A stretch of DNA of 64,000 bases from positions 7,068,001-7,132,000 of the forward strand of contig NZ_CP108002.1 in NCBI RefSeq assembly GCF_041435055.1, in the 5' to 3' direction. This stretch comes from Streptomyces sp. NBC_00341 (GTDB lineage Bacteria; Actinomycetota; Actinomycetes; Streptomycetales; Streptomycetaceae). The translations under genes and the position numbers were made by a program. The notes beneath the pieces were generated by a model. It made no database searches and had not been told where the DNA came from. It worked only from the letters and a program-made list of their open reading frames with translations. Each line of letters starts with the position of its first letter. Position 1 is the first letter of the stretch. Shown here piece after piece: positions 19,542 to 28,206 of this stretch.

Positions 19542-20621
19542 ATGCTCGGACAGGATGCCCGCGCGACCTCGAAGGTTGCTCCCGGGGCCCCAGCGCTACG
19601 CGGCATCTGGCTCACCCGGGGCAAGGACGGCAGGCTCACCGCGTACGTCGCCGGTGACGACGGCCTGCGCCGCTGGTCGGAGACGCGTCCGGGCGGTCCG
19701 CAGTGGGACGCCCCGGATGTGGTGCGGCTGCCGGCACTGACGCATCTGTCCGTGGCGCAGAACTCCCAGGGCTACGTGCACTTCGCCGGCCGCCGCGAAC
19801 GGCCCGCGGCCTCGGGCGGCGTCACCGTGGACATCGTGCACGCGATCCAGTACCAGACGGGACGCCCGGTCACGTCCTGGAACTCGCTGGGCAACCCGCA
19901 CAAGGAAGCCGATGTGGGCAGCAGGTTCGGCGCGCCCGTCGTCGTGGTGAAGGCCTCCGGCGAGGTGCACGTCGCCGCCCGCAACGGACGCGGCGGCATG
20001 ATGGTGCGCCGTGAGCGTGCCGACGGCAAGTGGCGCGGCTGGGAGGACCTGCGCTGCACGCGCATCAAGGAGGTCCCCGCCGTGGTGGTGCTCGATTCCG
20101 GCTGCCTGGAGATCTTCGCCTCGACCGACAAGGGCACGCTGTACTGGCAGCAGGAGAAGCCCGGCGGCGGCTGGGGCGAGGTCGAGCGTTCACCCTTCGC
20201 GGTGAGCCCGGGGTCCCTCGCGGTCCTGGAGACGGCACCCGGCCGCGCGACGTACTTCTGGACCGACCCCTCGGGCGGCGTCGTCGCCTACCGGGCCGAC
20301 GGCTCGCCTATGGAGCTCGGCGGTGCGCCCGGCGACGGCGGGCACGCCGTGATCCGCACGGAGCTGGACGGGCTGGACTGCACGGTGCTGGCCCACCGCG
20401 GGGCGAACGGCGCGGTGGCCGTCGGCGTCGGGGTGACCGAGAACGAGGCCGGCGGCGTGTGGTGGTCGGACACCGGCGCGGCCTGCCTGGGCACTCCGGC
20501 CCTGACGCACGACGCGCTCGGCCGGGTGGTCATGGCCGCCGTCGGAACGGACGGGGCGCCGCGGGTGACACGTCAGACGGAGGGACCGGGGCTCGGCTTC
20601 GACGAATGGCGCGCGCTGTGA
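19542..20621 (+). CDS. Unrecognised cytoplasmic protein, probably beta-propeller-like
   Basis: 359 residues with no signal peptide or membrane segment. Repeated blades of about 45-50 residues can be discerned, each with a W or Y strand (GIWLTRGKDGRLTAYVAG, GYVHFAGR, EVHVAARNGRGG, TLYWQQEKPGGG, ATYFWTDPSGG). This resembles sialidase- or PLL-like propellers. No catalytic motif is recognised. ATG 19542 follows GGAAAGG. It stands alone, convergent with the TetR gene and separated from it by a 9-bp tandem repeat. A carbohydrate- or protein-binding role would be a guess. Confidence 0.75.
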   Translation: MLGQDARATSKVAPGAPALRGIWLTRGKDGRLTAYVAGDDGLRRWSETRPGGPQWDAPDVVRLPALTHLSVAQNSQGYVHFAGRRERPAASGGVTVDIVHAIQYQTGRPVTSWNSLGNPHKEADVGSRFGAPVVVVKASGEVHVAARNGRGGMMVRRERADGKWRGWEDLRCTRIKEVPAVVVLDSGCLEIFASTDKGTLYWQQEKPGGGWGEVERSPFAVSPGSLAVLETAPGRATYFWTDPSGGVVAYRADGSPMELGGAPGDGGHAVIRTELDGLDCTVLAHRGANGAVAVGVGVTENEAGGVWWSDTGAACLGTPALTHDALGRVVMAAVGTDGAPRVTRQTEGPGLGFDEWRAL

Positions 20622-20641
20622 GCGCCGTCCGGTAACACCGG

Positions 20642-20704
20642 CGGTCGGCAGGGTCGGCAGGGTCGGCAGGGTCGGCAGGGTCGGCAGGGTCGGCACGGTC
20701 GGCC
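20642..20704. repeat. Tandem array of seven 9-bp units
   Basis: Five identical GGGTCGGCA copies (20651-20695) are flanked by CGGTCGGCA and CGGTCGGCC variants. The array fills the gap between the convergent propeller-like and TetR genes. It is not in a coding region and does not form a strong hairpin; strand-slippage expansion is the likely origin. Confidence 0.9.
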
Positions 20705-20748
20705 GCACTCCGGACCCGTGCGCCACGTGGGGCGGCGGAGCCCCGGCC

Positions 20749-21309
20749 TCAGGCCGGCGGGGCGGCGTGCGCCCCGGCGGTCACGATGCGGATGAGCAGG
20801 TCGTAGCTCTCGTCCAGGCTCTCCGACAGCCCGAACGCGCCACCGGTTTCGAGCACCGCGAAGCCGTGGACGGCCGCGCGCAGGCAGCGGGCCATGTGGA
20901 TCGCCGCCGAGTCCGTCAGTCCGTACGAGCGCAGCGCGGCGAGGATGATGCCGAGCAGCCGCCCCCCGGCTTCGGCCGTACCCGGCTCGGGGTTCTGGAG
21001 CAGCGCCGCGTACCGGTGCGGGTGGCGGCGCGCGTAGGTGCGCCAGGCCTCCATGAACGCGCGGACCGCCTCGTCGGCCGAGCGGCCGAGCACGGCCTGG
21101 CCCGCGGCGTCCGCCATGTCGTTCATGATCCGTGCCGAGACGAGGACGCGGAGTTCGGCGAGCCCGCGCACGTGCTTGTAGAGGGAAGGGGTGGCGACGC
21201 CCGCCCGGCCCGCCACCGCCGACAGGGTGAGGGCAGAGGCGCCCTTCTCGTCCACCGTCTCCAGCGCGAGGGCGACGACCGCGTCCGCGGACAGCGACGC
21301 CCTAGGCAC
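20749..21309 (-). CDS. TetR-family transcriptional regulator
   Basis: 186 residues. An N-terminal HTH (about 8-50) has LTLSAVAGRAGVATPSLYKHVRGL, the TetR recognition-helix pattern. A C-terminal ligand-binding domain of the WHG/TetR_C type follows. GTG 21309 overlaps the upstream hydrolase stop by 8 bases, so hydrolase and regulator form one unit. A palindrome before the hydrolase start is its probable operator. The ligand is unknown, perhaps the hydrolase substrate. Confidence 0.92.
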   Translation of the reverse strand: MPRASLSADAVVALALETVDEKGASALTLSAVAGRAGVATPSLYKHVRGLAELRVLVSARIMNDMADAAGQAVLGRSADEAVRAFMEAWRTYARRHPHRYAALLQNPEPGTAEAGGRLLGIILAALRSYGLTDSAAIHMARCLRAAVHGFAVLETGGAFGLSESLDESYDLLIRIVTAGAHAAPPA

Positions 21310-22138
21310 GGGCGGTGTCCTTGAGGAAGGCCAGCACGGCGGTGGCGACCGCCGCGGGGGCCTGCGCGTGGGGGTAGTGGCCCACTCCCTCGATCATCTG
21401 GAGCCGCCCGAGCCCTGCGGGCATGCTCGCCACGATGCCCTCTCCCTCGGCCCTCGGGTCCGCCCAGTCGGGGTCCTGCGCGCCCTCGACGACCAGCACG
21501 GGGCAGCGGACGTCGGCCAGCCTGGCGCCCGCGTCGGTGGGCGCGGACATGCCCATCTTGCTGACGACCGCCATCCGGCCCGGCCTGCGCAGGTCGGCCT
21601 CCAGAGCGGCGATGTGCGCCGCGTACCCCTCGGGCCTGGTGCCGGGGTAGGCGTGGTCCAGGTAGCGCTTCCACATCCCGACGCTGCGCAGCAGGCCCGC
21701 CACCATGAGCAGTGACATGCCCTTGCGGTAGCGGGCGTTGGACAGCAGCGCGCCCAGGTCGGCCTTCTGCGCGCGGGTGAACGGGGCGAGCTCGACGACG
21801 GCGCTGACCAGGTCCGGCTCGTCGGCCGCCGCGATGGTGGCGGCGCCGCCCGCGAAGGAGTGGCCGACGACGACGGCGGGGCCGCCCAGGTGCCGGATCA
21901 GGGCCAGCAGGTCCGCCGCCGAGTCGGTGCGGGTGTAGGAGCTCCAGCCGGCGCTGGACTCGCCGTGTCCGCGCTGGTCCATGGCGGCGACCCGGAAGCC
22001 GGCCGCCGCCAGCAGGTCCGCCAGCTCGCGGAAGGCGCCTCTGTTGTCGCCCATGCCGTGGGCGAGCACGATCAGCGCGCCCTCGCCGGTCACGTCGTAC
22101 GCGAGCCGGCCGCCGTCGGTGTTCAGGAATTCGGTCAT
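21302..22138 (-). CDS. Alpha/beta hydrolase
   Basis: 278 residues. The oxyanion-region HGMGDNRGAFRELAD (about 27) and AMDQRGHGES precede the nucleophile elbow VGHSFAGG (Ser at about 94). The late acid is in VVEGAQDPDWADP and the catalytic His in GVGHYPHAQAP. This is a complete Ser-Asp-His triad of the general esterase/haloperoxidase-like class. ATG 22138 is chosen over upstream in-frame starts because homologous proteins begin at MTEF. It is first in a two-gene operon with the TetR regulator. Confidence 0.9.
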   Translation of the reverse strand: MTEFLNTDGGRLAYDVTGEGALIVLAHGMGDNRGAFRELADLLAAAGFRVAAMDQRGHGESSAGWSSYTRTDSAADLLALIRHLGGPAVVVGHSFAGGAATIAAADEPDLVSAVVELAPFTRAQKADLGALLSNARYRKGMSLLMVAGLLRSVGMWKRYLDHAYPGTRPEGYAAHIAALEADLRRPGRMAVVSKMGMSAPTDAGARLADVRCPVLVVEGAQDPDWADPRAEGEGIVASMPAGLGRLQMIEGVGHYPHAQAPAAVATAVLAFLKDTARA

Positions 22139-22172
22139 GTCCACTCCCGTTGTTAGGGTTGTTAGCCATGAA

Positions 22173-22187
22173 GCTAATGGCATTAGC
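22173..22187. promoter_or_regulatory. Candidate TetR operator
   Basis: GCTAATG-G-CATTAGC is a perfect 7+1+7 palindrome 35 bases upstream of the hydrolase start. It overlaps a second repeat, GCCAT...ATGGC. The AT content is unusual for this genome, which supports a promoter/operator role. Confidence 0.6.
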
Positions 22188-22201
22188 CTGAGGTGTCAAC
22201 C

Positions 22202-22266
22202 GGCCGTACGCGGAAGGGCCGTACGCGGAAGGGCCGTACGGGACATGTCCCGTACGGCCCTTCCGC
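22202..22266. terminator. fadAB terminator: 42-bp perfect palindrome with duplicated arm
   Basis: Bases 22225-22266 are a perfect 21+21 inverted repeat centred on GGACATGTCC. To its left the arm sequence GGCCGTACGCGGAAG is present twice in tandem (from 22202). It lies 39 bases beyond the fadB stop on the minus strand, so it ends the fadAB transcript. Confidence 0.8.
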
Positions 22267-22304
22267 TGCTGCGACCGGCCTCTCGCGAGGCCCGGCCGGG
22301 TGAA

Positions 22305-24434
22305 TTACGCCGGTACGCTCGCCACGCCCCGCGCCAGGAACTTCTTCCCGTTGACCCGTTCGGAGACGCCCTCGCGGTCCAGGTACGGCGTGATGCCGCC
22401 CAGGTGGAAGGGCCAGCCCGCGCCGGTGATCAGGCAGAGGTCGATGTCCTGGGCCTCGGCGACGACGCCCTCGTCCAGCATCAGACCGATCTCCTGCGCG
22501 ACCGCGTCCAGCACGCGGTCGCGGACCTGCTCCTCGGACAGGACGGTGTCGCCCTGCTTGAGGAGGGCCGCGACCTCGGGGTCCAGCTCCGGCTTGCCGG
22601 AGTCGTAGACGTAGAAGCCGCGCTTGCCGGCCTTCACGACCGCCGCGAGGTTCTGCGAGACGGTGAAGCGCTCCGGGAAGGCGCGGTTCAGGGTCTCGGA
22701 GACGTGCAGACCGATCGCCGGGCCGACCAGCTCCAGGAGCACCAGCGGGGACATCGGCAGGCCGAGCGGCTCGATGGCCTTCTCCGCGACCTCGACCGGG
22801 GTGCCCTCGTCGATGACGTTCTGGATCTCGCCCATGAAGCGGGTGAGGATGCGGTTGACGACGAACGCCGGGGCGTCCTTCACCAGGACCGCGGTCTTCT
22901 TCAGCTTGCGGGCCACACCGAAGGCCGTCGCGAGGGAGGCGTCGTCGGTCTGCTCACCGCGGACGATCTCCAGCAGCGGCAGGATCGCGACCGGGTTGAA
23001 GAAGTGGAAGCCGACGACCCGCTCGGGGTTCTTCAGCTTCGACGCCATCTCGGTGACCGAGAGGGAGGAGGTGTTGGTGGCGAGGATCGCGTGCGCCGGG
23101 GCGACCGCCTCGACCTCCGCGAACACCTGCTGCTTGACGCCGATCTCCTCGAAGACCGCCTCGATGATGAAGTCGGCGTCGGAGAAGCCCTCCGCCTTGT
23201 CCAGCACACCGGAGACCAGGGCCTTGAGGCGGTTGGCCTTGTCCTGGTTGATGCGGCCCTTGCCGAGCAGCTTCTCGATCTCGGCGTGGACGTAGCCCAC
23301 ACCCTTGTCGACGCGCGCCTGGTCGATGTCGGTCAGCACGACCGGCACCTCCAGGCGGCGCAGGAACAGCAGGGCGAGCTGCGAGGCCATCAGGCCCGCG
23401 CCCACCACGCCGACCTTGGTGACCGGACGGGCCAGGTTCTTGTCCGGGGCACCGGCCGGTCGCTTGGCGCGCTTCTGGACCAGGTTGAACGAGTAGATCC
23501 CGGACCGCAGCTCGCCGCCCATGATCAGGTCCGCCAGGGCCTGGTCCTCGCGGTCGAAGCCGGCGCCCAGGTCGCCGTCCTTGGCCGCGGCGATGATCTC
23601 CAGCGCGCGGTACGCGGCCGGGGCGGCGCCGTGCACCTTGGAGTCGGCGATGGCCTTTCCGCGGGCGACGGCCTGGTCCCAGGCATCCCCGCGGTCGACC
23701 TCGGGGCGCTCCACCGCGACCGTGCCGTTGAGCACGTCCGCCGTCCAGATCAGCGACTGCTCCAGGAAGTCGGCGCCCTCGAAGAGCGCGTCCGCGATCC
23801 CGAGTTCGAAGACCTGCTTGCCCTTGAGCTGACGGTTCTGGTTGAGCGAGTTCTCGATGATCACCGAGACCGCGCGGTCCGCGCCGATCAGGTTGGGGAG
23901 CAGCGCGCAGCCGCCCCAGCCGGGGACCAGGCCGAGGAAGACCTCGGGCAGCGAGAACGCCGGCAGCGCCTTGGAGACGGTGCGGTACGCGCAGTGCAGA
24001 CCGACCTCGACGCCGCCGCCCATGGCCGCGCCGTTGTAGTACGCGAACGTCGGGACCGCGAGGCCGGAGAGCCGGCGGAAGACGTCGTGGCCGCCCTTGC
24101 CGATGGCGAGCGCGTCCTTGTGCTCCTTGAGCAGCTCGACGCCCTTGAGGTCGGCGCCGACCGCGAAGATGAACGGCTTGCCGGTGATGCCGATGCCGGT
24201 GATCGCGCCCTCGGCGGCCTCCTTCTCGACCTGGTCGATCGCGGCGTCCAGGTTCGCCAGCGACTGCGGTCCGAAGGTGGTCGGCTTGGTGTGGTCCAGG
24301 CCGTTGTCCAGGGTGATGAGGGCGAAGTTGCCCGCACCTCCCGGCAGGTCCAGGTGGCGTACGTGCGCCTGGGTGACGACCTCGCCCGGGAACAGCTCGG
24401 CCGCACCCTTCAGAAGCTCGGTGGTGGAGCTCAC
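22305..24434 (-). CDS. fadB: Fatty acid oxidation complex alpha subunit: enoyl-CoA hydratase / 3-hydroxyacyl-CoA dehydrogenase
   Basis: 709 residues, bifunctional. The N-terminal crotonase domain (about 1-290) contains GNFALITLDNG, FIFAVGADLKGVE and the oxyanion-hole stretch AAMGGGVEVGLHC. The C-terminal dehydrogenase has a Rossmann motif KVGVVGAGLMASQLA (about 340), the signature GFHFFNPVAILPLLEIV and the 3HCDH C-terminal helices. It hydrates enoyl-CoA and oxidises the 3-hydroxyacyl-CoA with NAD. GTG 24434 overlaps the fadA stop as GTGA, so it is co-translated with its thiolase partner. Confidence 0.95.
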   Translation of the reverse strand: MSSTTELLKGAAELFPGEVVTQAHVRHLDLPGGAGNFALITLDNGLDHTKPTTFGPQSLANLDAAIDQVEKEAAEGAITGIGITGKPFIFAVGADLKGVELLKEHKDALAIGKGGHDVFRRLSGLAVPTFAYYNGAAMGGGVEVGLHCAYRTVSKALPAFSLPEVFLGLVPGWGGCALLPNLIGADRAVSVIIENSLNQNRQLKGKQVFELGIADALFEGADFLEQSLIWTADVLNGTVAVERPEVDRGDAWDQAVARGKAIADSKVHGAAPAAYRALEIIAAAKDGDLGAGFDREDQALADLIMGGELRSGIYSFNLVQKRAKRPAGAPDKNLARPVTKVGVVGAGLMASQLALLFLRRLEVPVVLTDIDQARVDKGVGYVHAEIEKLLGKGRINQDKANRLKALVSGVLDKAEGFSDADFIIEAVFEEIGVKQQVFAEVEAVAPAHAILATNTSSLSVTEMASKLKNPERVVGFHFFNPVAILPLLEIVRGEQTDDASLATAFGVARKLKKTAVLVKDAPAFVVNRILTRFMGEIQNVIDEGTPVEVAEKAIEPLGLPMSPLVLLELVGPAIGLHVSETLNRAFPERFTVSQNLAAVVKAGKRGFYVYDSGKPELDPEVAALLKQGDTVLSEEQVRDRVLDAVAQEIGLMLDEGVVAEAQDIDLCLITGAGWPFHLGGITPYLDREGVSERVNGKKFLARGVASVPA

Positions 24435-25657
24435 TTGCTGCCTCCGTCTGCGTCGAAGTGCGGGTTCTCCCAGACGACCGTGGCGCCCATGCCGAAGCCG
24501 ACGCACATGGTGGTCAGTCCGTAGCGGACCTCGGGGTGCTCCTCGAACTGGCGGGCCAGCTGGGTCATCAGCCGGACACCGGAGGAGGCCAGCGGGTGGC
24601 CGTAGGCGATGGCGCCGCCGTACTGGTTGACGCGCGTGTCGTCGTCCGCGATGCCGTAGTGCTCCAGGAAGGCGAGCACCTGCACGGCGAACGCCTCGTT
24701 GATCTCGAAGAGACCGATGTCCGAGATGGACAGGCCCGCCTTCGACAGGGCCTTCTCCGTGGCCGGGATCGGGCCGTAGCCCATGACCTCCGGCTCGACG
24801 CCCGCGAAGGCGTAGGAGACCAGGCGCATCCTCACCGGGAGGCCGAGCTCGCGGGCGACGTCCTCTGCGGCGAGCAGCGAGGCGGTGGCGCCGTCGTTGA
24901 GCCCCGCGGCGTTACCGGCCGTCACGCGGCCGTGCGGGCGGAACGGGGTCTTCAGACCGGCCAGGGACTCCATCGTGGTGCCCGGACGCATCGGCTCGTC
25001 GGCGGTGACCAGGCCCCAGCCCGTCTCACCGGCCTCGGCGTTGGTGCGGCGCACGGAGACCGGCACCAGGTCCTGCTGGATGCTGCCGTTGGCGTAGGCC
25101 TTGGCGGCCTTCTCCTGCGAGCGCACCGCGTACGCGTCGGCGCGCTGCTTGGTGATCGTGGGGTAGCGGTCGTGCAGGTTCTCCGCGGTCATCCCCATGA
25201 ACAGGGCGGACTCGTCGACCAGCTTCTCCGAGACGAAGCGCGGGTTCGGGTCCACGCCCTCGCCCATCGGGTGGCGGCCCATGTGCTCGACGCCGCCGGC
25301 GACGACGACGTCGTACGCGCCGAAGGCGATGGAGCCGGCCGTCGAGGTGACGGCGGTCAGGGCGCCCGCACACATGCGGTCGATGGAGTAGCCGGGGACG
25401 GACTGCGGCAGACCGGCCAGGATTCCGGCGGTGCGGCCGAGCGTGAGGCCCTGGTCGCCGATCTGGGTGGTCGCGGCGATGGCGACCTCGTCGATCTTGG
25501 CCGGGTCCAGGTCCGGGTTGCGGCGCAGCAGCTCCCGGATGGCCTTCACGACGAGATCGTCGGCGCGGGTCTCGTGGTAGATGCCCTTCGGGCCCGCTTT
25601 GCCGAACGGGGTGCGGACGCCGTCGACGAAGACGACGTCCCGGATGGTACGAGGCAC
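24431..25657 (-). CDS. fadA: Acetyl-CoA C-acyltransferase (3-ketoacyl-CoA thiolase)
   Basis: 408 residues, the thiolytic beta subunit of the fatty-acid oxidation complex. The nucleophile cysteine is in SIDRMCAGALTA (Cys96). The C-terminal catalytic His is in YGHPLASSG and the second Cys in TMCVGFGMG. NEAFAVQVLAFL matches the thiolase NEAFA motif. GTG 25657 is preceded by GGAGGAG 6 bases away. It is promoter-proximal in the fadAB operon. Confidence 0.95.
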   Translation of the reverse strand: MPRTIRDVVFVDGVRTPFGKAGPKGIYHETRADDLVVKAIRELLRRNPDLDPAKIDEVAIAATTQIGDQGLTLGRTAGILAGLPQSVPGYSIDRMCAGALTAVTSTAGSIAFGAYDVVVAGGVEHMGRHPMGEGVDPNPRFVSEKLVDESALFMGMTAENLHDRYPTITKQRADAYAVRSQEKAAKAYANGSIQQDLVPVSVRRTNAEAGETGWGLVTADEPMRPGTTMESLAGLKTPFRPHGRVTAGNAAGLNDGATASLLAAEDVARELGLPVRMRLVSYAFAGVEPEVMGYGPIPATEKALSKAGLSISDIGLFEINEAFAVQVLAFLEHYGIADDDTRVNQYGGAIAYGHPLASSGVRLMTQLARQFEEHPEVRYGLTTMCVGFGMGATVVWENPHFDADGGSK

Positions 25658-25793
25658 GGTGGCTCTCCTCCAGGGTGCGGGATGGCACTGCTGCGGGGCA
25701 CGCCCGGAAGCGTGCCGCCACCGCTCATGCTACTTGCGGGTAACCAGACTGCCCAGTCCTGGCGCCGGGAGCGGTGAAGGTCACACACGCGAA

Positions 25794-25832
25794 ATGGCCC
25801 GGACGGCCCCCAAATCGGGTCGTCCGGGCCAT
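25794..25832. terminator. RNase D gene terminator hairpin
   Basis: ATGGCCCGGACG (25794-25805) pairs perfectly with CGTCCGGGCCAT (25821-25832). It sits 65 bases downstream of the rnd stop on the minus strand and upstream of fadA. Confidence 0.75.
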
Positions 25833-25897
25833 GCGTACGGAGTGAGCGGCCGAAGACCGCGCAACCTGGCGTGAATACGCCCCTGTCCGATGCCCTC

Positions 25898-27172
25898 TCA
25901 GGCCTCCGGAGTCAGCGCGCTGAACAGCAGCGGGGCGACTTGTTCGATCTGCCAGTGCCGTGCGCCGTATCCGGCGAGCGCGCTCTCCACCGCGTCCCGG
26001 GTCGGATTCTTCGGCGGTTCCCAGCACACCCGGCGCACCGTGTCCGGCGTGATCAGGTTCTCCTGGGGCATGTGCAGCCGCTCCGCCAGCTCGGACACCG
26101 CGGCCCGCGCGGCGTGCAGGCGTGCGGCCGCGGCCGGGTCCTTGTCCGCCCAGGCACGCGGCGGCGGCGGGCCCGTCAGCGGCTGGCCGGGCTGCGGGAG
26201 CTCCGTCTCGTGCAGCTCCTTCGCCCGCTCCACGGCGGCCTGCCACTGCTCCAGCTGCCGCCGCCCCATCCGGTGGCCGAAGCCGGGCAGCGCGGTCAGG
26301 GCCTGGATGTTGGCCGGGACCGCCAGTGCGGCCTCGACGATCGCGGCGTCCCCGAGCACCTTGCCGGGCGAGATGTCGCGGCGTCGGGCGACCTGGTCAC
26401 GGGTGTTCCACAGCTCCCGGACCACCGCCATCTGGCGGCGGCGGCGGACCTTGTGCATCCCGGAGGTGCGGCGCCACGGGTCCTGGCGCGGGGGGGCGGG
26501 CGGGGCCGCGGCGATGGCGGCGAACTCCTCCCGCGCCCACTCCAGCTTGCCCTGCCGGTCGAGCTCCTCCTCCAGGGCGTCGCGCAGATCGATCAGCAGC
26601 TCGACGTCGAGGGCCGCGTAGCGCAGCCACGGGTCGGGCAGCGGGCGGGTGGACCAGTCGACGGCGGAGTGGCCCTTCTCCAGCGAGTAGCCGAGCACGT
26701 TCTCGACCATCGCGCCGAGGCCGACGCGTGGGAAGCCCGCGAGCCGCCCGGCCAGCTCGGTGTCGAAGAGCCCGGTCGGCGTCATCCCTATCTCGCGCAG
26801 ACAGGGCAGGTCCTGGGTGGCCGCGTGCAGGATCCACTCCGCCCCGTGCAGCGCTTCGCCCAGCCCGGACAGGTCGGGGCAGCCGACCGGGTCGACGAGC
26901 GCGCTGCCCGCGCCCTCGCGGCGCAGCTGGACGAGATAGGCGCGCTGCCCGTAGCGGTAGCCGGAGGCGCGCTCGGCGTCGACGGCCACCGGACCGGAGC
27001 CCGCGGCGAAGGCGGCGATCACCCCGGCCAGGGCGTCGTCGGAGGCCACCACCGGTGGAATGCCCTCGCGAGGTTCGAGCAAGGGGATCGGCGCCGGGGC
27101 GACGTCGTCCGGGGGGGCGCCCCCGGTGGTTCGCAGTGAAGTGTCTGCTGCGGTCTCTTGGGCGTCGGTCAC
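25898..27172 (-). CDS. rnd: Ribonuclease D-like 3'-5' exonuclease with HRDC domain
   Basis: 424 residues. A DEDDy exonuclease domain at about 45-215 shows GPVAVDAERASGYRY (ExoI, Asp and Glu), HAATQDLPCL (ExoII) and LRYAALDVELLIDL (ExoIII with Tyr and Asp). The HRDC nucleic-acid-binding domain follows (about 230-315, RRDISPGKVLGDAAIVE and LPGFGHRMGRRQ). It trims tRNA or other small RNA 3' ends. Family members normally have this two-part layout. It is monocistronic, with hairpins on both sides. Confidence 0.92.
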   Translation of the reverse strand: MTDAQETAADTSLRTTGGAPPDDVAPAPIPLLEPREGIPPVVASDDALAGVIAAFAAGSGPVAVDAERASGYRYGQRAYLVQLRREGAGSALVDPVGCPDLSGLGEALHGAEWILHAATQDLPCLREIGMTPTGLFDTELAGRLAGFPRVGLGAMVENVLGYSLEKGHSAVDWSTRPLPDPWLRYAALDVELLIDLRDALEEELDRQGKLEWAREEFAAIAAAPPAPPRQDPWRRTSGMHKVRRRRQMAVVRELWNTRDQVARRRDISPGKVLGDAAIVEAALAVPANIQALTALPGFGHRMGRRQLEQWQAAVERAKELHETELPQPGQPLTGPPPPRAWADKDPAAAARLHAARAAVSELAERLHMPQENLITPDTVRRVCWEPPKNPTRDAVESALAGYGARHWQIEQVAPLLFSALTPEA

Positions 27173-27196
27173 GCCTCAAGGGTATCTGTGTATGCA

Positions 27197-27234
27197 CGGC
27201 GCCCGTCGACGGAACGTTCCGTCGACGGGCGCCG
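27197..27234 (-). terminator. 38-bp perfect palindrome, terminator of the response-regulator gene
   Basis: GGCGCCCGTCGACGGAAC followed by its exact complement, plus one further C-G pair, gives a 19-bp stem with no unpaired loop in linear form. It begins 54 bases after the regulator stop on the minus strand. Confidence 0.75.
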
Positions 27235-27287
27235 ATGCACGTAAACCAGCCGGATCCGCATTTCTGCACACCGGCGGGGGTGTCGAT

Positions 27288-27950
27288 TCAGTGGATGATG
27301 CCCGTCCGCAGGGCCACGGCGACCATTCCTGCGCGGTCTCCGGTGCCGAGCTTGCGGGCGATTCGGGCGAGGTGGCTCTTGACGGTCAGGGCGGACAGGC
27401 CCATGGAGACGCCGATCGCCTTGTTGGACTGTCCCTCGGCGACGAGCCGGAGGACCTCCACCTCGCGACCGGACAGTTCGCGGTAGCCGCCCGGGTGGCT
27501 CGGGGTGCCGGGGGGACGGCGGTGCATACGGGCGGCATTGGCGCCGATGGGGGCGACGCCGGGACGGGTGGGGTGGCCGATGTTGGTACGGGTGCCGGTG
27601 ACGACATAGCCCTTGACGCCGCCCGCGAGGGCGTTGCGCACCGCGCCGATGTCATCGGCGGCGGAGAGGGCGAGGCCGTTCGGCCAGCCGGCGGCTCGGG
27701 TTTCGGACAGCAGGGTCAGCCCGGAACCGTCGGGCAGGTGGACGTCGGCTACGCAGATGTCGCGCGGGTTGCCGACGCGGGGGCGGGCCTCCGCGATGGA
27801 CGACGCCTCGATGACGTCACGTACTCCGAGTGCCCACAGATGGCGGGTGACGGTGGAACGGACGCGCGGGTCGGCCACGACGACCATGGCCGTCGGCTTG
27901 TTCGGGCGGTAGGCGACCAGGCTTGCGGGCTGCTCTAGGAGAACGGACAC
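27288..27950 (-). CDS. NarL/LuxR-type response regulator, orphan
   Basis: 220 residues. The receiver domain (about 20-120) keeps the phosphoacceptor Asp69 in VADVHLPDGSG, Ser96 and Lys113 (GVKGYVV). The usual acidic pair at the first strand is a single Asp27 (VVADPRV). A linker of about 35 residues precedes a LuxR HTH at the C-terminus (LSGREVEVLRLVAEGQSNKAIGVSMGLS). No sensor kinase is adjacent, so signalling may be by an unlinked kinase or without phosphorylation. Confidence 0.9.
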   Translation of the reverse strand: MSVLLEQPASLVAYRPNKPTAMVVVADPRVRSTVTRHLWALGVRDVIEASSIAEARPRVGNPRDICVADVHLPDGSGLTLLSETRAAGWPNGLALSAADDIGAVRNALAGGVKGYVVTGTRTNIGHPTRPGVAPIGANAARMHRRPPGTPSHPGGYRELSGREVEVLRLVAEGQSNKAIGVSMGLSALTVKSHLARIARKLGTGDRAGMVAVALRTGIIH

Positions 27951-28206
27951 CAGGCCTCCTGGGGGAGTGGCGGTACGGGCGGCTCGGGGATGAAGCCGGG
28001 GCGAACCGTGCTTGAAGGGTCATTGACCTCTTCGGCACCGGACGCCCACTCCTTTAGAGGAAGATCACGATTTGGTGAGTAACAATTCGGGCAAATAGGA
28101 CATGCGATCGATTGTACGAAAAGAGAGCCGGTGCCTGTGCGAGGTTTATGACGCAGTGTCACGAAGTGTGGAGGCGGCGCCGCAGGGCTGTGTCTGCCCG
28201 TCCGCC

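Noticed and set aside
20642..20704. Possible CRISPR array
   Set aside because: Nine-base units are directly adjacent with no spacers, and no cas genes are present.
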